Assembly (NCBI GenBank): GCA_021323535.1
Contig: JAJONO010000033.1
Location: 1 to 47,634 of the forward strand
Origin: Bacteroidota bacterium
GTDB taxonomy: Bacteria; Bacteroidota; Bacteroidia; B-17B0; Aurantibacillaceae
Length of the DNA: 47,634 bases
Reading direction: 5' to 3'
Both the position numbers and the translations under genes were made by a program. Below are positions 16,442 through 25,058 of this stretch, in pieces; the first letter of the stretch is position 1, and each line of letters starts with the position of its first letter. Under the pieces are notes generated by a model. That model did not search any database, had not been told where the DNA came from, and worked only from the letters and a program-made list of their open reading frames with translations.

Positions 16442-17845
16442 ATGAAAAAATCTACTTTACTTTTTGTTCTTGTAATCATCTCTTTCAATACTTTTTCTCA
16501 GAAGAAACGCGCAAATAAGTGGTTCTTTGGAACTCTTGCAGGGCTTGAGTTTGCAACAGGAACACCTACTGTAATTAACGGAGGGGCTCTTAACTCGCCG
16601 GAAGCGACAGCAGTCATGAGCGATACAAGCGGGGCATTATTATTTTACACCGATGCCAATACCGTTTATGACAATACACATGTGGCAATGCCAAATGGTA
16701 CCGGTATTCTGGGAGGTAATTCAAGTACACAAGGAGCTCTCATTGTTCCTTATCCTGATAAAGATTCGCTCTACTATTTGTTTTCACTCGACGAGATCGG
16801 TGGAATGGAAGGCTTGCGTTATTCTATGGTAAACATGAATCTTAACGGGGGGAATGGCGATGTAATGACATCTGCAAAAAATGTAACCTTAAGCGCGAAC
16901 ATGACCGAGAAAATGACCGGTGTAAAAGATCCTAACTCGAAACGTTACTGGATCCTTACTCACGAATGGGGAAATAACACATTCGATATTTTCCAGGTAA
17001 CAGCCAGCGGACTTCAGCCAAAGACCACGCAGTCGATTGGAATGGCGCACACTACAACAAGCATCCAGAACACTTATGGCCAGATGAAATTCAACACCTG
17101 CGGAACAAAAGTTGGATATGCAGCAGGTTATCTTAACACCGTAGAAATTTTCGATTTCAACACAACTACGGGCGTGCTAAGTAATCCTATTACTTTAAAC
17201 ATGGGATCTTTTCCGGTTTACGGATTTGAATTCTCCCCTGACGGAACAAAAATTTATGTGAGCACTTACGATCCTGCGGGAACTTTAATACAATTTGATA
17301 TTACTTCGGGAGTAACTTCCACTATTTTTTCTACCGCGCAAATCCTCAGCACAAATACAATCTACGGTTTGCAGCTTGCCAACAACGGGAAAATTTACGT
17401 GAACTATTCTTTCGATCCAACGCTTGGAGAAATTACAAGTCCGAACAGCGCGGGATTAGCATGTAACTTCCAGGAAAATTTCATTCAACTTGATCCTGAT
17501 TTCTTCGGAAACATGTCAACGCTTAATCTTCCTAATTTCGTTCAATCGTTTATGGCGCAGCCGCAGTTTACCTGCCCTGCTGTATCAGGTGGAACAGTAA
17601 CAGCAATCGCTGAAAATAATTCTTCAGAAGAAACGCGTGTATTCCCGAATCCATCAGCCGATGAGTTTTCAGTTCAGCTCAAGGGAGCTTCAACTGTGAG
17701 TGTTTATTCTACTACAGGAGCTCTCATTGATGAATTTGTTTCGGAAGACAAAATCAGTTTCGGGAAAAATTACGCGAAAGGAATTTACCTTGTAAGGATC
17801 TCTGACAATAAAAACTTAAAAACAATTCGAATCGTAAAAGAGTAA
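16442..17845 (+). CDS. Secreted beta-propeller-like protein with T9SS type A sorting domain
   Basis: 467 residues with a signal peptide at 1-19 (STLLFVLVIISFNTFSQ). The body resembles Bacteroidota surface propeller proteins that begin NKWFFGTLAGLEFATG and carry SDTSGALLFYTDANTVYD. Blade-like repeats such as YGFEFSPDGTKIYVSTYDP occur near residue 260. Residues ~395-467 form a T9SS type A C-terminal domain: RVFPNPSADEFSVQL, VSVYSTTGALIDEF, then KGIYLVRI and a terminal IRIVKE. Such domains direct export across the outer membrane and are removed or replaced by a lipid-linked sugar. No enzyme motif is recognised. It is followed 46 bases later by a second T9SS cargo gene in the same direction. Confidence 0.9.
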   Translation: MKKSTLLFVLVIISFNTFSQKKRANKWFFGTLAGLEFATGTPTVINGGALNSPEATAVMSDTSGALLFYTDANTVYDNTHVAMPNGTGILGGNSSTQGALIVPYPDKDSLYYLFSLDEIGGMEGLRYSMVNMNLNGGNGDVMTSAKNVTLSANMTEKMTGVKDPNSKRYWILTHEWGNNTFDIFQVTASGLQPKTTQSIGMAHTTTSIQNTYGQMKFNTCGTKVGYAAGYLNTVEIFDFNTTTGVLSNPITLNMGSFPVYGFEFSPDGTKIYVSTYDPAGTLIQFDITSGVTSTIFSTAQILSTNTIYGLQLANNGKIYVNYSFDPTLGEITSPNSAGLACNFQENFIQLDPDFFGNMSTLNLPNFVQSFMAQPQFTCPAVSGGTVTAIAENNSSEETRVFPNPSADEFSVQLKGASTVSVYSTTGALIDEFVSEDKISFGKNYAKGIYLVRISDNKNLKTIRIVKE

Positions 17846-17891
17846 TCTATCATTGTACCTGTGAGCTTACCGTGTCCCCCGTATTTTAAAA

Positions 17892-19106
17892 ATGAAAAAA
17901 GCATATCTTCTATGTTTCTTTTTATTGATACTGGCAAAAACAGTAAGCTCACAAACTTTGACCTATACATTCACTTCGCTTGCCGGAACCTTTAACGCGC
18001 TGGCAACTTCAACTGCTATTACTGAAATATACTGGGGGGCCGATGATGATGTATCTCCAACTTATTCCATCGGCTTCAGTTTTCAGTTTGGCTGCACAAC
18101 CTATACACGCTTCGCGGTTTCAAGTAACGGCTGGCTCACATTCAACACTTCGGCCTTCAGTTCCGATCCAACAAATGATCTTCCGAATAATACCACCATG
18201 CGGCCAGGCATTGCACCATTGTGGGACGATCTTTGTTATAACAACAATACATTTCCTCCACCCTGCGGTTACGCTGTTACCGGAACAGCGCCAAATCGTA
18301 CACTTACTGTTCAATGGAGACGTGCTTATTGGAAAATTCTCGGAGGCTCACCGGGAGCAATGTCTTACCAGGTAAGGCTGATGGAATCTACCAACAGAAT
18401 TGAAATGGTATATTTACAGGAATCAGGAACCCTGAATGCTCCGAGCGCGTCTATAGGACTGGCAGGCGTAGCAACGGGTGATTACTATTCGGTAAATACT
18501 ACATTTACCGGGGCCACTAAAACAACAAACGTTACAACTATTGCAAGCAAGCCTGCAAACGGCCTTACATTACGCTGGGATCCTCCGTGCACCACTCTTC
18601 CCATTCACCTGGTTTCATTTACCGGCGAACATAAGAATGGAAAAAATATTATCAGGTGGGTAACAGGCAGCGAAAAAAATAACGATCATTTTTTACTCGA
18701 ACGGTCCGAAGACGGAATTAATTTTAAGGAAATAAAAAAGATCAAAGGCGCTGGTGATAATGCTTCGAAAAAAAATTACGAAGAAACTGATGAGGCCTTT
18801 CCTCCAGGAATAGTGTATTACAGGCTCAGACAAAACGATCACGATGGAAGATATACTTATTCGGATATTATAACTCTCACTGATTTTACTGTAAGGGAAC
18901 CAATACGCTTCTATCCGAATCCTGCAGGAACAAAAATTTACCTGAAAGAAAGAGAAGGACAAAGTTATTCACTCATTAACGCATCAGGCCAATCCATGAA
19001 AGAAGGCGTTGTAGAAAATCTGGAAATATCAGTCAAAGATCTTCCCGAAGGACTCTACATTCTTAAAGTAAAAGATTCCTTTACCAAAGTATTCATAAAA
19101 CATTAA
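17892..19106 (+). CDS. Secreted protein with T9SS type A sorting domain
   Basis: 404 residues with a signal peptide at 1-20 (AYLLCFFLLILAKTVSSQ). The N-terminal ~210 residues form a beta-rich domain common in Bacteroidota exported proteins (IGFSFQFGCTTYTRFAVSSNG, WDDLCYNN, MSYQVRLMESTNRIEMVY). A fibronectin-like stretch follows (LPIHLVSFTGEHKNGKNIIRW, HFLLERSEDGINF, YYRLRQNDHDG). The T9SS domain spans ~335-404 (IRFYPNPAGTKIYL, LPEGLYILKVKD). No catalytic signature is seen. The gene ends 8 bases before the convergent stop of the small lipoprotein gene. Confidence 0.9.
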   Translation: MKKAYLLCFFLLILAKTVSSQTLTYTFTSLAGTFNALATSTAITEIYWGADDDVSPTYSIGFSFQFGCTTYTRFAVSSNGWLTFNTSAFSSDPTNDLPNNTTMRPGIAPLWDDLCYNNNTFPPPCGYAVTGTAPNRTLTVQWRRAYWKILGGSPGAMSYQVRLMESTNRIEMVYLQESGTLNAPSASIGLAGVATGDYYSVNTTFTGATKTTNVTTIASKPANGLTLRWDPPCTTLPIHLVSFTGEHKNGKNIIRWVTGSEKNNDHFLLERSEDGINFKEIKKIKGAGDNASKKNYEETDEAFPPGIVYYRLRQNDHDGRYTYSDIITLTDFTVREPIRFYPNPAGTKIYLKEREGQSYSLINASGQSMKEGVVENLEISVKDLPEGLYILKVKDSFTKVFIKH

Positions 19107-19114
19107 ACACGGTT

Positions 19115-19312
19115 TTATTTTCCTTTTGATTTGCCGTTCGACTTGCTTTTCCCTTTTCCGGGATTAGTTGTAGCAGGATGATGAGGATTATTCGTGTTCT
19201 TGAACCAGCCTTTATGTTTACCATTGTCGTGCTTGTGAACAGCACAAGATGGACTAATAGAAACCGATAAACAAAATAACGCGATTGATAAAAAATAATT
19301 AACAGACTTCAT
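19115..19312 (-). CDS. Small basic lipoprotein
   Basis: 65 residues. The N-terminus is a lipoprotein-like signal with hydrophobic YFLSIALFCLSVSIS followed by SPSC (Cys23). The mature part is short and strongly basic: two His/Lys clusters (AVHKHDNGKHKGW, NPHHPATT) and a Gly/Ser/Lys tail of GKSK-type repeats to the end. I do not recognise a family. A basic disordered tail could contact lipopolysaccharide, nucleic acid or metals; this is speculation from composition. It is convergent with the T9SS gene upstream, with 8 bases between stops. The ATG is preceded by an AT-rich 263-base gap shared with the divergent gene at 19576. Confidence 0.65.
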   Translation of the reverse strand: MKSVNYFLSIALFCLSVSISPSCAVHKHDNGKHKGWFKNTNNPHHPATTNPGKGKSKSNGKSKGK

Positions 19313-19575
19313 AGTAATAGGGTTGAATAATACTAATAAGACTTTTATTTTAGGCCGTACCCCCCAAACGACTTTAGATTATTTTTTAAAGAACTTCAAC
19401 AGCCGTATGAATGTCAAAACCGACCACTTTTTTCGACGGAATGAAGGGTTGATCACATCAGCACAAATCTTAAATTGATCAAGTAGCAAATAGAGACGAT
19501 TGATCATGTCTTTTCGCAAAAATAAAGCTTGACTTCCCTTCACGGATTTCGTAAATTCAGTATACCAAAAGAATA

Positions 19576-19938
19576 ATGGACATGAAAAAATCTCTTTACA
19601 TATTATCTGTTTTGGTTTTATTCTCACTTTCAGCAATGGCACAGGAAAAACGCGCGGCTGATTTCACTTTTGCAACATCCACTCTCACCCCCACTGGCAA
19701 TGATGTTCAGGCCAGCCCTTCAGAAGCTTCTGCAAGTCCTTCCTGTAACGACTTCTCCGTAAATCTTAACGAGACCTCAACAATTTCTGTATATTCGAAT
19801 ACAGGCGTTGTGGTGGATCAGTTTAATGTTAACGGAAAAGAAAAGATCTGCTTTGGTAAAGATTATACGCAGGGTATTTACCTGCTAAGGGTCAATACCG
19901 TAAGCTTCGTTAGTTCTACCTTGCTGATCAAGGAATAA
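19576..19938 (+). CDS. Cargo-less T9SS protein: signal peptide plus sorting domain
   Basis: 120 residues from ATG 19576; a second in-frame ATG at 19582 (MKKSLYILSVLVLF) gives a more typical signal peptide and may be the true start. After cleavage near AMAQ comes about 25 residues rich in Thr, Ser, Pro and Ala (TFATSTLTPTGND, ASPSEASASPSCND). The remainder aligns by eye with the T9SS domain of the protein encoded at 16442-17845: FSVNLNETSTISVYSNTG against FSVQLKGASTVSVYSTTG, and FGKDYTQGIYLLRV against FGKNYAKGIYLVRI. It thus looks like a sorting domain with almost no cargo. The canonical FPNP is replaced by a Ser/Ala-rich run with one Cys. It could be a degenerated T9SS gene or a small surface peptide. 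Confidence 0.8.
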   Translation: MDMKKSLYILSVLVLFSLSAMAQEKRAADFTFATSTLTPTGNDVQASPSEASASPSCNDFSVNLNETSTISVYSNTGVVVDQFNVNGKEKICFGKDYTQGIYLLRVNTVSFVSSTLLIKE

Positions 19939-19945
19939 GATTGAA

Positions 19946-20674
19946 TTACTTTTTATTGGTTGTCACCCCAATCAGCACACCGAAATTTCCATCCGTCTGG
20001 AGCCAGTTCTTTTCGGGAAGATAAGTGCGCGACACAAAGCCATCGAGGTACAAGGCATTTTTACAGCCCTTGCTTTTAAAGTACGTGGCAAAGTCAAAAA
20101 AACTGATCGGTTCCTTCGACATCGCGAAAAGGATCTTTCCGTCAGGCAGAATTCCTACGCCATTTCTGATGTTCAGATTTTTTGATCCTTCTTTGAATTC
20201 AGGATGAAGTTTTCCGTCGATCACTAACATAGGACCAGACTGTGTGGCGTAATTTATTTTGTTGTTCTTAAAGTCTTCCGTTTTACAAACTCCCGCTTTT
20301 TTATCAGTGGTAATGTAAAAGATTCCATTAGGTTTCATGTAGAAATTTCCTGAAGCATCGGCCTTATTTATTTTATGAACGTTTTTTTGTTCCTGGATAA
20401 AAAGTCCAAGCGGCGAATTATCTTCCATGTACATGCCACCATTCATGGCGAAGATTAAATTTTTCTTTTTGCCTTCAAGATAATTCTTAAGATTAAGAAT
20501 ACTTCGGAGAGGTTTAGCACTGTCGTTTTTCCAATACAATTTTATGTCCTGCGTTTTAGGATCCGCAATGTAATCCAGAATTTTTGAATCTGGAGGATTT
20601 TGTTTTAGTTCAAAGCTGGTGATCAGGAATAAAACCGCTATAAAAGAAATTATGCTAAAAAATTGCTTTGTCAT
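19946..20674 (-). CDS. Phosphodiester glycosidase (NAGPA/DUF2233) family exported protein
   Basis: 242 residues from ATG 20672-20674; the longer frame to 20782 overlaps the neighbouring regulator gene and adds an Arg/Cys-rich leader, so I reject it. The start gives a membrane signal MTKQFFSIISFIAVLFLIT. The body has the family pattern: LIFAMNGGMYMEDNSPLGLF near residue 75, YATQSGPMLVIDGK near 145, IRNGVGILPDGKILF near 165, and ALYLDGFVSRTY near 210. Relatives include the mammalian uncovering enzyme (removal of GlcNAc from a phosphodiester) and bacterial envelope proteins; the bacterial substrate is generally unknown. It begins 40 bases after the LytTR regulator gene ends, in the same direction, so it may share that transcript. 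Confidence 0.85.
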   Translation of the reverse strand: MTKQFFSIISFIAVLFLITSFELKQNPPDSKILDYIADPKTQDIKLYWKNDSAKPLRSILNLKNYLEGKKKNLIFAMNGGMYMEDNSPLGLFIQEQKNVHKINKADASGNFYMKPNGIFYITTDKKAGVCKTEDFKNNKINYATQSGPMLVIDGKLHPEFKEGSKNLNIRNGVGILPDGKILFAMSKEPISFFDFATYFKSKGCKNALYLDGFVSRTYLPEKNWLQTDGNFGVLIGVTTNKK

Positions 20675-20714
20675 AAAAATAAACTTCTGCGGTTTTCGCC
20701 TCTTCTGCGAGAAC

Positions 20715-21458
20715 CTAAAGTTCCTCCAGCATCTTAATAACTTCCGGCCTCTTTCTCGTAGAAACCGGCACCGAACATCCATCGTTCATCATAAGATAAC
20801 CACCATCGGTCTTCACAAATTCCTTGATGTATCTTGTATTTACGAGATGAGATTGATGTACACGATAAAATCCCTGGTCGCAAAGAAGATCTTCAAAATC
20901 CTTTAATGTTCTTGTCACCAACAACTTTTTCGCGTTGTTGAAATAAAATTCGGTGTAATTCACATTACTTTCACAGCGGACAATGTCATTGATGTTGACA
21001 ATAAAAATTTTATCCTGTGTATGAAGAGCGAGACGTTCATGAGGTTTGTGATGGTTCTTCAACGAATCGTTCAGTAATTTATACTTTTCGTTTTCGTTGA
21101 CTTTATGTTCGCGGTATTTTTTGAGTGCGTTTACGAGTTCATCGGGATCAACAGGTTTTAAAAGATAATCAATGGCCGCGTAACGAAAAGCTTTGATAGC
21201 ATGCGCGTCGGAAGCAGTTATGAAAATAATTTTGAAATTGATTTCTTTCAGAATATCCAGCAGGTCGAAACCACTACCATCCTGCATCTGAATATCCAGG
21301 AACAAAACATCGGGCTGTAATGTTTTAAGAAGTTTGGCGCCTTCCACTACTCCATTCGCTTCACCAATCACTTCCACATCGCTGGCATAAACCTGCAGGT
21401 CCTTTTTAAGCGTGATTCGTGCCTGTTCAATATCGTCTATTATTATTGCTTTGATCAT
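20715..21458 (-). CDS. LytTR-family response regulator
   Basis: 247 residues. Residues 1-~120 are a receiver domain: acidic pair Asp8-Asp9, phospho-acceptor Asp55 in VLFLDIQMQDG, Thr in FITASD, and Lys in YLLKPVD. Residues ~145-247 form a LytTR DNA-binding domain (LALHTQDKIFIVNINDIVRCES, FYRVHQSHLVNTRYIKEF). The probable kinase partner is the LytS-like propeller kinase encoded at 22029-25058 on the same strand; an opposite-strand lipoprotein gene separates the two. LytTR regulators bind paired direct repeats, which I could not place here. Confidence 0.95.
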   Translation of the reverse strand: MIKAIIIDDIEQARITLKKDLQVYASDVEVIGEANGVVEGAKLLKTLQPDVLFLDIQMQDGSGFDLLDILKEINFKIIFITASDAHAIKAFRYAAIDYLLKPVDPDELVNALKKYREHKVNENEKYKLLNDSLKNHHKPHERLALHTQDKIFIVNINDIVRCESNVNYTEFYFNNAKKLLVTRTLKDFEDLLCDQGFYRVHQSHLVNTRYIKEFVKTDGGYLMMNDGCSVPVSTRKRPEVIKMLEEL

Positions 21459-21520
21459 ATAATTAATATAAAAATAGTAATTTTATTTTGTAAGACTCTT
21501 ATGTCTCTCAATATTGAACC

Positions 21521-22027
21521 ATGAATAAATCAGTATACTTTCTCTTTCTGTTAGCTACTTTTCTTTACGGCTGTAATGGTTCAGAACTTTCACAAGAGTT
21601 AAAACCAAAAAAAACAAGAGGCCCTGGTTTTCTGGAGACAGGAATGTATTTTATAAATGAAGATTCCAGTGGAGTAAAAAAAGCAATTCCATTTGATACA
21701 ATTTGGTTTTTCATTGACCCAAAACCTGCAATTGATTTAAGTCACTTTAAAGAGGTGGAAATGACAAACAGAAATGGTTTTAGTCTACACATACAGTTTG
21801 ATGATTTTGCCACCAGAAAATTTGAAGAAATTACGGAGAAAATGAACGGAGAACTTCTCGCATTCATTATAGAAGACGACCTTGTAATGGCCCCAAGAAT
21901 AAGTGGGAAAATTACAGGAGGATCTGTACAGATCTCCGGTAATTTTACAGAAGACCAAATGCTTGAATATTATCGGGCTATTAAATTGTCCATGCAGGTT
22001 CATTCAAATCAAGTTAAACCGGATTAG
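21521..22027 (+). CDS. Lipoprotein resembling the SecD P1 head subdomain
   Basis: 168 residues with lipoprotein signal and lipobox LYGC (Cys18). Residues ~95-160 read like the periplasmic P1 head of SecD: ATRKFEEITEKMNGELLAFIIED, then VMAPRISGKITGGSVQISG followed by NFTEDQ. In SecD the equivalent region is a long loop in a 12-TM export protein (pattern LAIxLDGxVxSAPxI...GGxxxIxGxFT). Here it stands alone, lipid-anchored, with no transmembrane helices. An N-terminal region of ~70 residues (ETGMYFINEDSSGVKKAI, FFIDPKPAIDLSHF) resembles the P1 base-to-head link. It could assist secretion, compete for preprotein, or be repurposed. It lies between the genes of a kinase-regulator pair, on the other strand, with only 1 base to the kinase stop. 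Confidence 0.75.
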   Translation: MNKSVYFLFLLATFLYGCNGSELSQELKPKKTRGPGFLETGMYFINEDSSGVKKAIPFDTIWFFIDPKPAIDLSHFKEVEMTNRNGFSLHIQFDDFATRKFEEITEKMNGELLAFIIEDDLVMAPRISGKITGGSVQISGNFTEDQMLEYYRAIKLSMQVHSNQVKPD

Positions 22028-22028
22028 T

Positions 22029-25000
22029 TTAACCTATTGGTATTCTCACAATCACCTTAGTCCCGATCGCTTCGCCTTTATCATCATACAAATCAATGAT
22101 CTCAAGAGATTTTATATTCTTATCTTCTTTCAAAAGATCAAGTCTTTCCTGCGTCACAAGCAAAGCAGTTGATTTATGATACGTTTCCTTACTGTTCTTA
22201 TTTAATTCTTCCGCTTTTTTTCTGCCTATTCCATTATCCGTAACTGAACATTCAAGTAATTCTCCTGATTGCATAAAACTCACTTCAATCATTCCGCGTT
22301 TTCCATCAATGTATTTTAGTCCATGTTTGATAGCATTCTCAATGAAGGGTTGCAAAATCATTGGAGGAATTTTTACATAATCCTTTTCAATGTTTTCATC
22401 TACATTAATTTTATAATCGAAACGGTCGCCGTTACAGAACTTTTCTATGAGGAGATAATTTTCGAGCGTATTTATTTCTTCTTCAAGACTTATTACCGGC
22501 ATCCGTGAATTGTCGAGGATCTGGCGCATGAGTCTCGAAAATTTAGCCAGGTAATACCGCGCCGCTTGTTCGTTATCGGTGCCAATCTGCGACTGAATAG
22601 AATTTAAAGCGTTAAAAATAAAATGCGGATTCATCTGCAGCCTCAATGCTTTTTGTTCCAGCTCCACAATTTCTTTTTCCATCATGATCTTCTGTTGCTG
22701 CTCTTTCGCTTTCTGCTGTATACGATTGATCCTCCATTTAAACACCAGCGAAATTATAAATGATGCGAGAATAAGAATAGATAAAAAGAACCACCATTTT
22801 TTCCAGATAGGGGCCGAAATATTAAACTGAAAAGCAACCGGACTCCTGTTCCACACACCATCCTCATTGCAGGCTTTTACCATAAACGTGTAACTTCCTG
22901 CAGCAAGATTGGAATATAAAATTTTACGATCCTTTGATTCGGGCGACCAGCTTTCATCAAATCCTTCCAGTTTCCATTTGTATTTTACCGCGTCAGGGTT
23001 TGAGAAATTAATTCCTGTGAACACAAACGTGAGGTGATTCTGATCGTAAGGCAAATTCAGATTGGAAACACTGTTCCAGTCACCAACAAAATCTTTAAAC
23101 ACTGTATTTGAAATTGGCTCATAAAACAACTGAATGTCTGTGATACTTGTAACAGGTTCATTTTTGTTTCTTACAAGATTCGCAGGATTATATTTTGTAA
23201 GTCCGTTGATGGTTCCAAACCAAATGGTTCCATCGCTATCGTTAAAGACTGAATTCTGGCAGGTTTCAATTCCTGTGAATCCTTCTCCTTTGCCATAATG
23301 TTTTATTTCAGATATTTTTCTTTCCTTATCCAGGAATAAATGATCGAGTCCGGTTTCTGTTCCAACAAAAATATTTCCAGTGTTGTCTGTCGTCAGTAAA
23401 TAAATATTGGACGATGTTAGTCCGTTCGTATGATCAAAGCGGCGTATCTTTAAATCGCCCTGGTAAAGCGGGAAACTGAAAATTCCGTCGCCGGCAGTTC
23501 CAACCCACAAATAACCATTCACATCTTCTGTCATGCATCGAATTGCATTGGATGGTAAACCTTCTTTTATGGTAAAGGAAACATCCTGAACTTTATCATT
23601 CACAAGCAAACCCATTCCATCTGATTCTGTTCCGTACCAGAGCCTTCCCTGCTTATCGTAATGCAATGAAGTAATACGGTTGCTTCGTAGTTTTTCTTTT
23701 ACTGTATAATTGACAAGAACTGGCTGCCCGCTTAAAACTAATTTGTAAAGTCCGGCCCCCGCAGTGGCTATCCACAGATCGCCATCTTTATTTTTTACAA
23801 TGGCGCGGATGTATTTTTTACTTAGTTCTTCAATTTCTTTGAATTCTGTTCCATTATAAACATAAACACCCTGGCCATCGGTTCCGAAATAAATATTTCC
23901 GGAGTTATCTTCGTTGATAGCTTTAACCTTTACATCTGCAAAACCATTGGAAGCATTGTAATTAAAAAAACGTGAGCTATCATAAAGTGTAAGTCCTTTG
24001 TCGGATGTGCCAGTCCACAATCTGTTTTTACCATCACGAAAAATGCTGTAAATAAAATTTCCACCGAGTCCAGAAGTTTTATCGTAAACGGTAAACTGTT
24101 TCCCGAAATAATTACATACGCCACCACCTGAAGTTCCAAACCAGTAGTTACCGCTTTTATCCTGGATAATGCTTCTTACATGATTATTACTCAGACCCTC
24201 TTTTTCGGTGATCCATGAAAATGTTCCGTTCACGGCATTGTATTGGGCAACACCGTTGTTCAGTGTAGCGAGCCATACATTGTCGGCTTCGTCAAAATAA
24301 ATATCAAGAATAGTTTGCTTGTACAGTTCCATGTTAAGATCGATCCTGTAAAAGCGCGAACCATTATATACATACACTCCATCTCCATAAGTACCTATCC
24401 ACAGGTTTCCTTTTTTATCCTGTTTTATACAGGGAATAGAATTATTGGTGAAGCCATTCGATTTATCGTACTTTATTTTTTCGAAAGTACCATTGTTTTC
24501 CCTGACACAATAAAGCCCCCCATTACTCCCACCATACCACACCGTGTTTTGTTTGCCGACATGAATGGTATTGATCACCGATTTTTTTTCTTTGAGAATC
24601 TCGGTAACGTTAGTTATTCCCTTCTCGTCGTAATACAAAAGTCCAACATTGGTTCCCAGCCATTTCCTGTTCTTTGAATCGAAATCAATATCATGAACCG
24701 TCACCTGCGCTGAATCTCCAGCAGGCTGCACATTTTTAAAACTGATTCCATTAAAGTGCGAAAGACCATTAATCGTTCCTATCCAGAGATTATGTTTAGC
24801 GTCTTCGCGAATACATGAAATGTAATTATTAACGAGCCCATCTTTTACTGTATATGTTTTGAAGTTGACTCCGTCAAAACAGGTAATACCTCCGCCCCTT
24901 GTTCCCATCCACAAATAACCGCGACCATCCTGCAAAAGACTGTACACCTGCGACTGGGCAACTCCTTCTTTTACGGAATAGTTATGGAAGTTATATTGCT

Positions 25001-25058
25001 GGGAAAACAAATTCATTCCCGCCAATACTAAGATGGTTATTTGGAAAAGTTTTTTCAA
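22029..25058 (-). CDS. Two-component propeller / Y_Y_Y / LytS-type sensor histidine kinase
   Basis: About 1009 residues from TTG 25058. No ATG opens this frame: upstream TTG 25103 and GTG 25079 are alternatives. TTG 25058 gives a compact signal peptide (LKKLFQITILVLAGMNLFSQ) and overlaps the upstream stop as TTGA. Residues ~20-640 are propeller repeats (DGRGYLWMGTRGGGI, DKKGNLWIGTYGDGV, EDVNGYLWVGTAGDGI). A Y_Y_Y domain follows (KYKWKLEGFDESW, YTFMVKACN), then one membrane helix (WWFFLSILILASFIISLVF) and a coiled linker. The kinase has LRLQMNPHFIFNALN with phospho-acceptor His812, N-box ENAIKHGL and DNGIG. The family senses periplasmic ligands; this is a full kinase without fused regulator, so the LytTR protein encoded at 20715-21458 is its likely partner. 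Confidence 0.95.
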   Translation of the reverse strand: MKKLFQITILVLAGMNLFSQQYNFHNYSVKEGVAQSQVYSLLQDGRGYLWMGTRGGGITCFDGVNFKTYTVKDGLVNNYISCIREDAKHNLWIGTINGLSHFNGISFKNVQPAGDSAQVTVHDIDFDSKNRKWLGTNVGLLYYDEKGITNVTEILKEKKSVINTIHVGKQNTVWYGGSNGGLYCVRENNGTFEKIKYDKSNGFTNNSIPCIKQDKKGNLWIGTYGDGVYVYNGSRFYRIDLNMELYKQTILDIYFDEADNVWLATLNNGVAQYNAVNGTFSWITEKEGLSNNHVRSIIQDKSGNYWFGTSGGGVCNYFGKQFTVYDKTSGLGGNFIYSIFRDGKNRLWTGTSDKGLTLYDSSRFFNYNASNGFADVKVKAINEDNSGNIYFGTDGQGVYVYNGTEFKEIEELSKKYIRAIVKNKDGDLWIATAGAGLYKLVLSGQPVLVNYTVKEKLRSNRITSLHYDKQGRLWYGTESDGMGLLVNDKVQDVSFTIKEGLPSNAIRCMTEDVNGYLWVGTAGDGIFSFPLYQGDLKIRRFDHTNGLTSSNIYLLTTDNTGNIFVGTETGLDHLFLDKERKISEIKHYGKGEGFTGIETCQNSVFNDSDGTIWFGTINGLTKYNPANLVRNKNEPVTSITDIQLFYEPISNTVFKDFVGDWNSVSNLNLPYDQNHLTFVFTGINFSNPDAVKYKWKLEGFDESWSPESKDRKILYSNLAAGSYTFMVKACNEDGVWNRSPVAFQFNISAPIWKKWWFFLSILILASFIISLVFKWRINRIQQKAKEQQQKIMMEKEIVELEQKALRLQMNPHFIFNALNSIQSQIGTDNEQAARYYLAKFSRLMRQILDNSRMPVISLEEEINTLENYLLIEKFCNGDRFDYKINVDENIEKDYVKIPPMILQPFIENAIKHGLKYIDGKRGMIEVSFMQSGELLECSVTDNGIGRKKAEELNKNSKETYHKSTALLVTQERLDLLKEDKNIKSLEIIDLYDDKGEAIGTKVIVRIPIG

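Noticed and set aside
19379-19642. Minus-strand ORF of 87 codons (or 42 from ATG 19507)
   Set aside because: Overlaps the start and signal peptide of the better supported plus-strand T9SS gene, has no recognisable features, and the short form is a Lys/Phe-rich tail in AT-rich DNA.
20675-20782. N-terminal extension of the phosphodiester glycosidase-like gene
   Set aside because: Would overlap the LytTR regulator gene and add an Arg/Cys-rich leader before a perfectly good signal sequence at ATG 20674.
24243-24677. Plus-strand 144-codon ORF opposite the propeller kinase
   Set aside because: Antisense of propeller repeats; no signal, motif or promoter.
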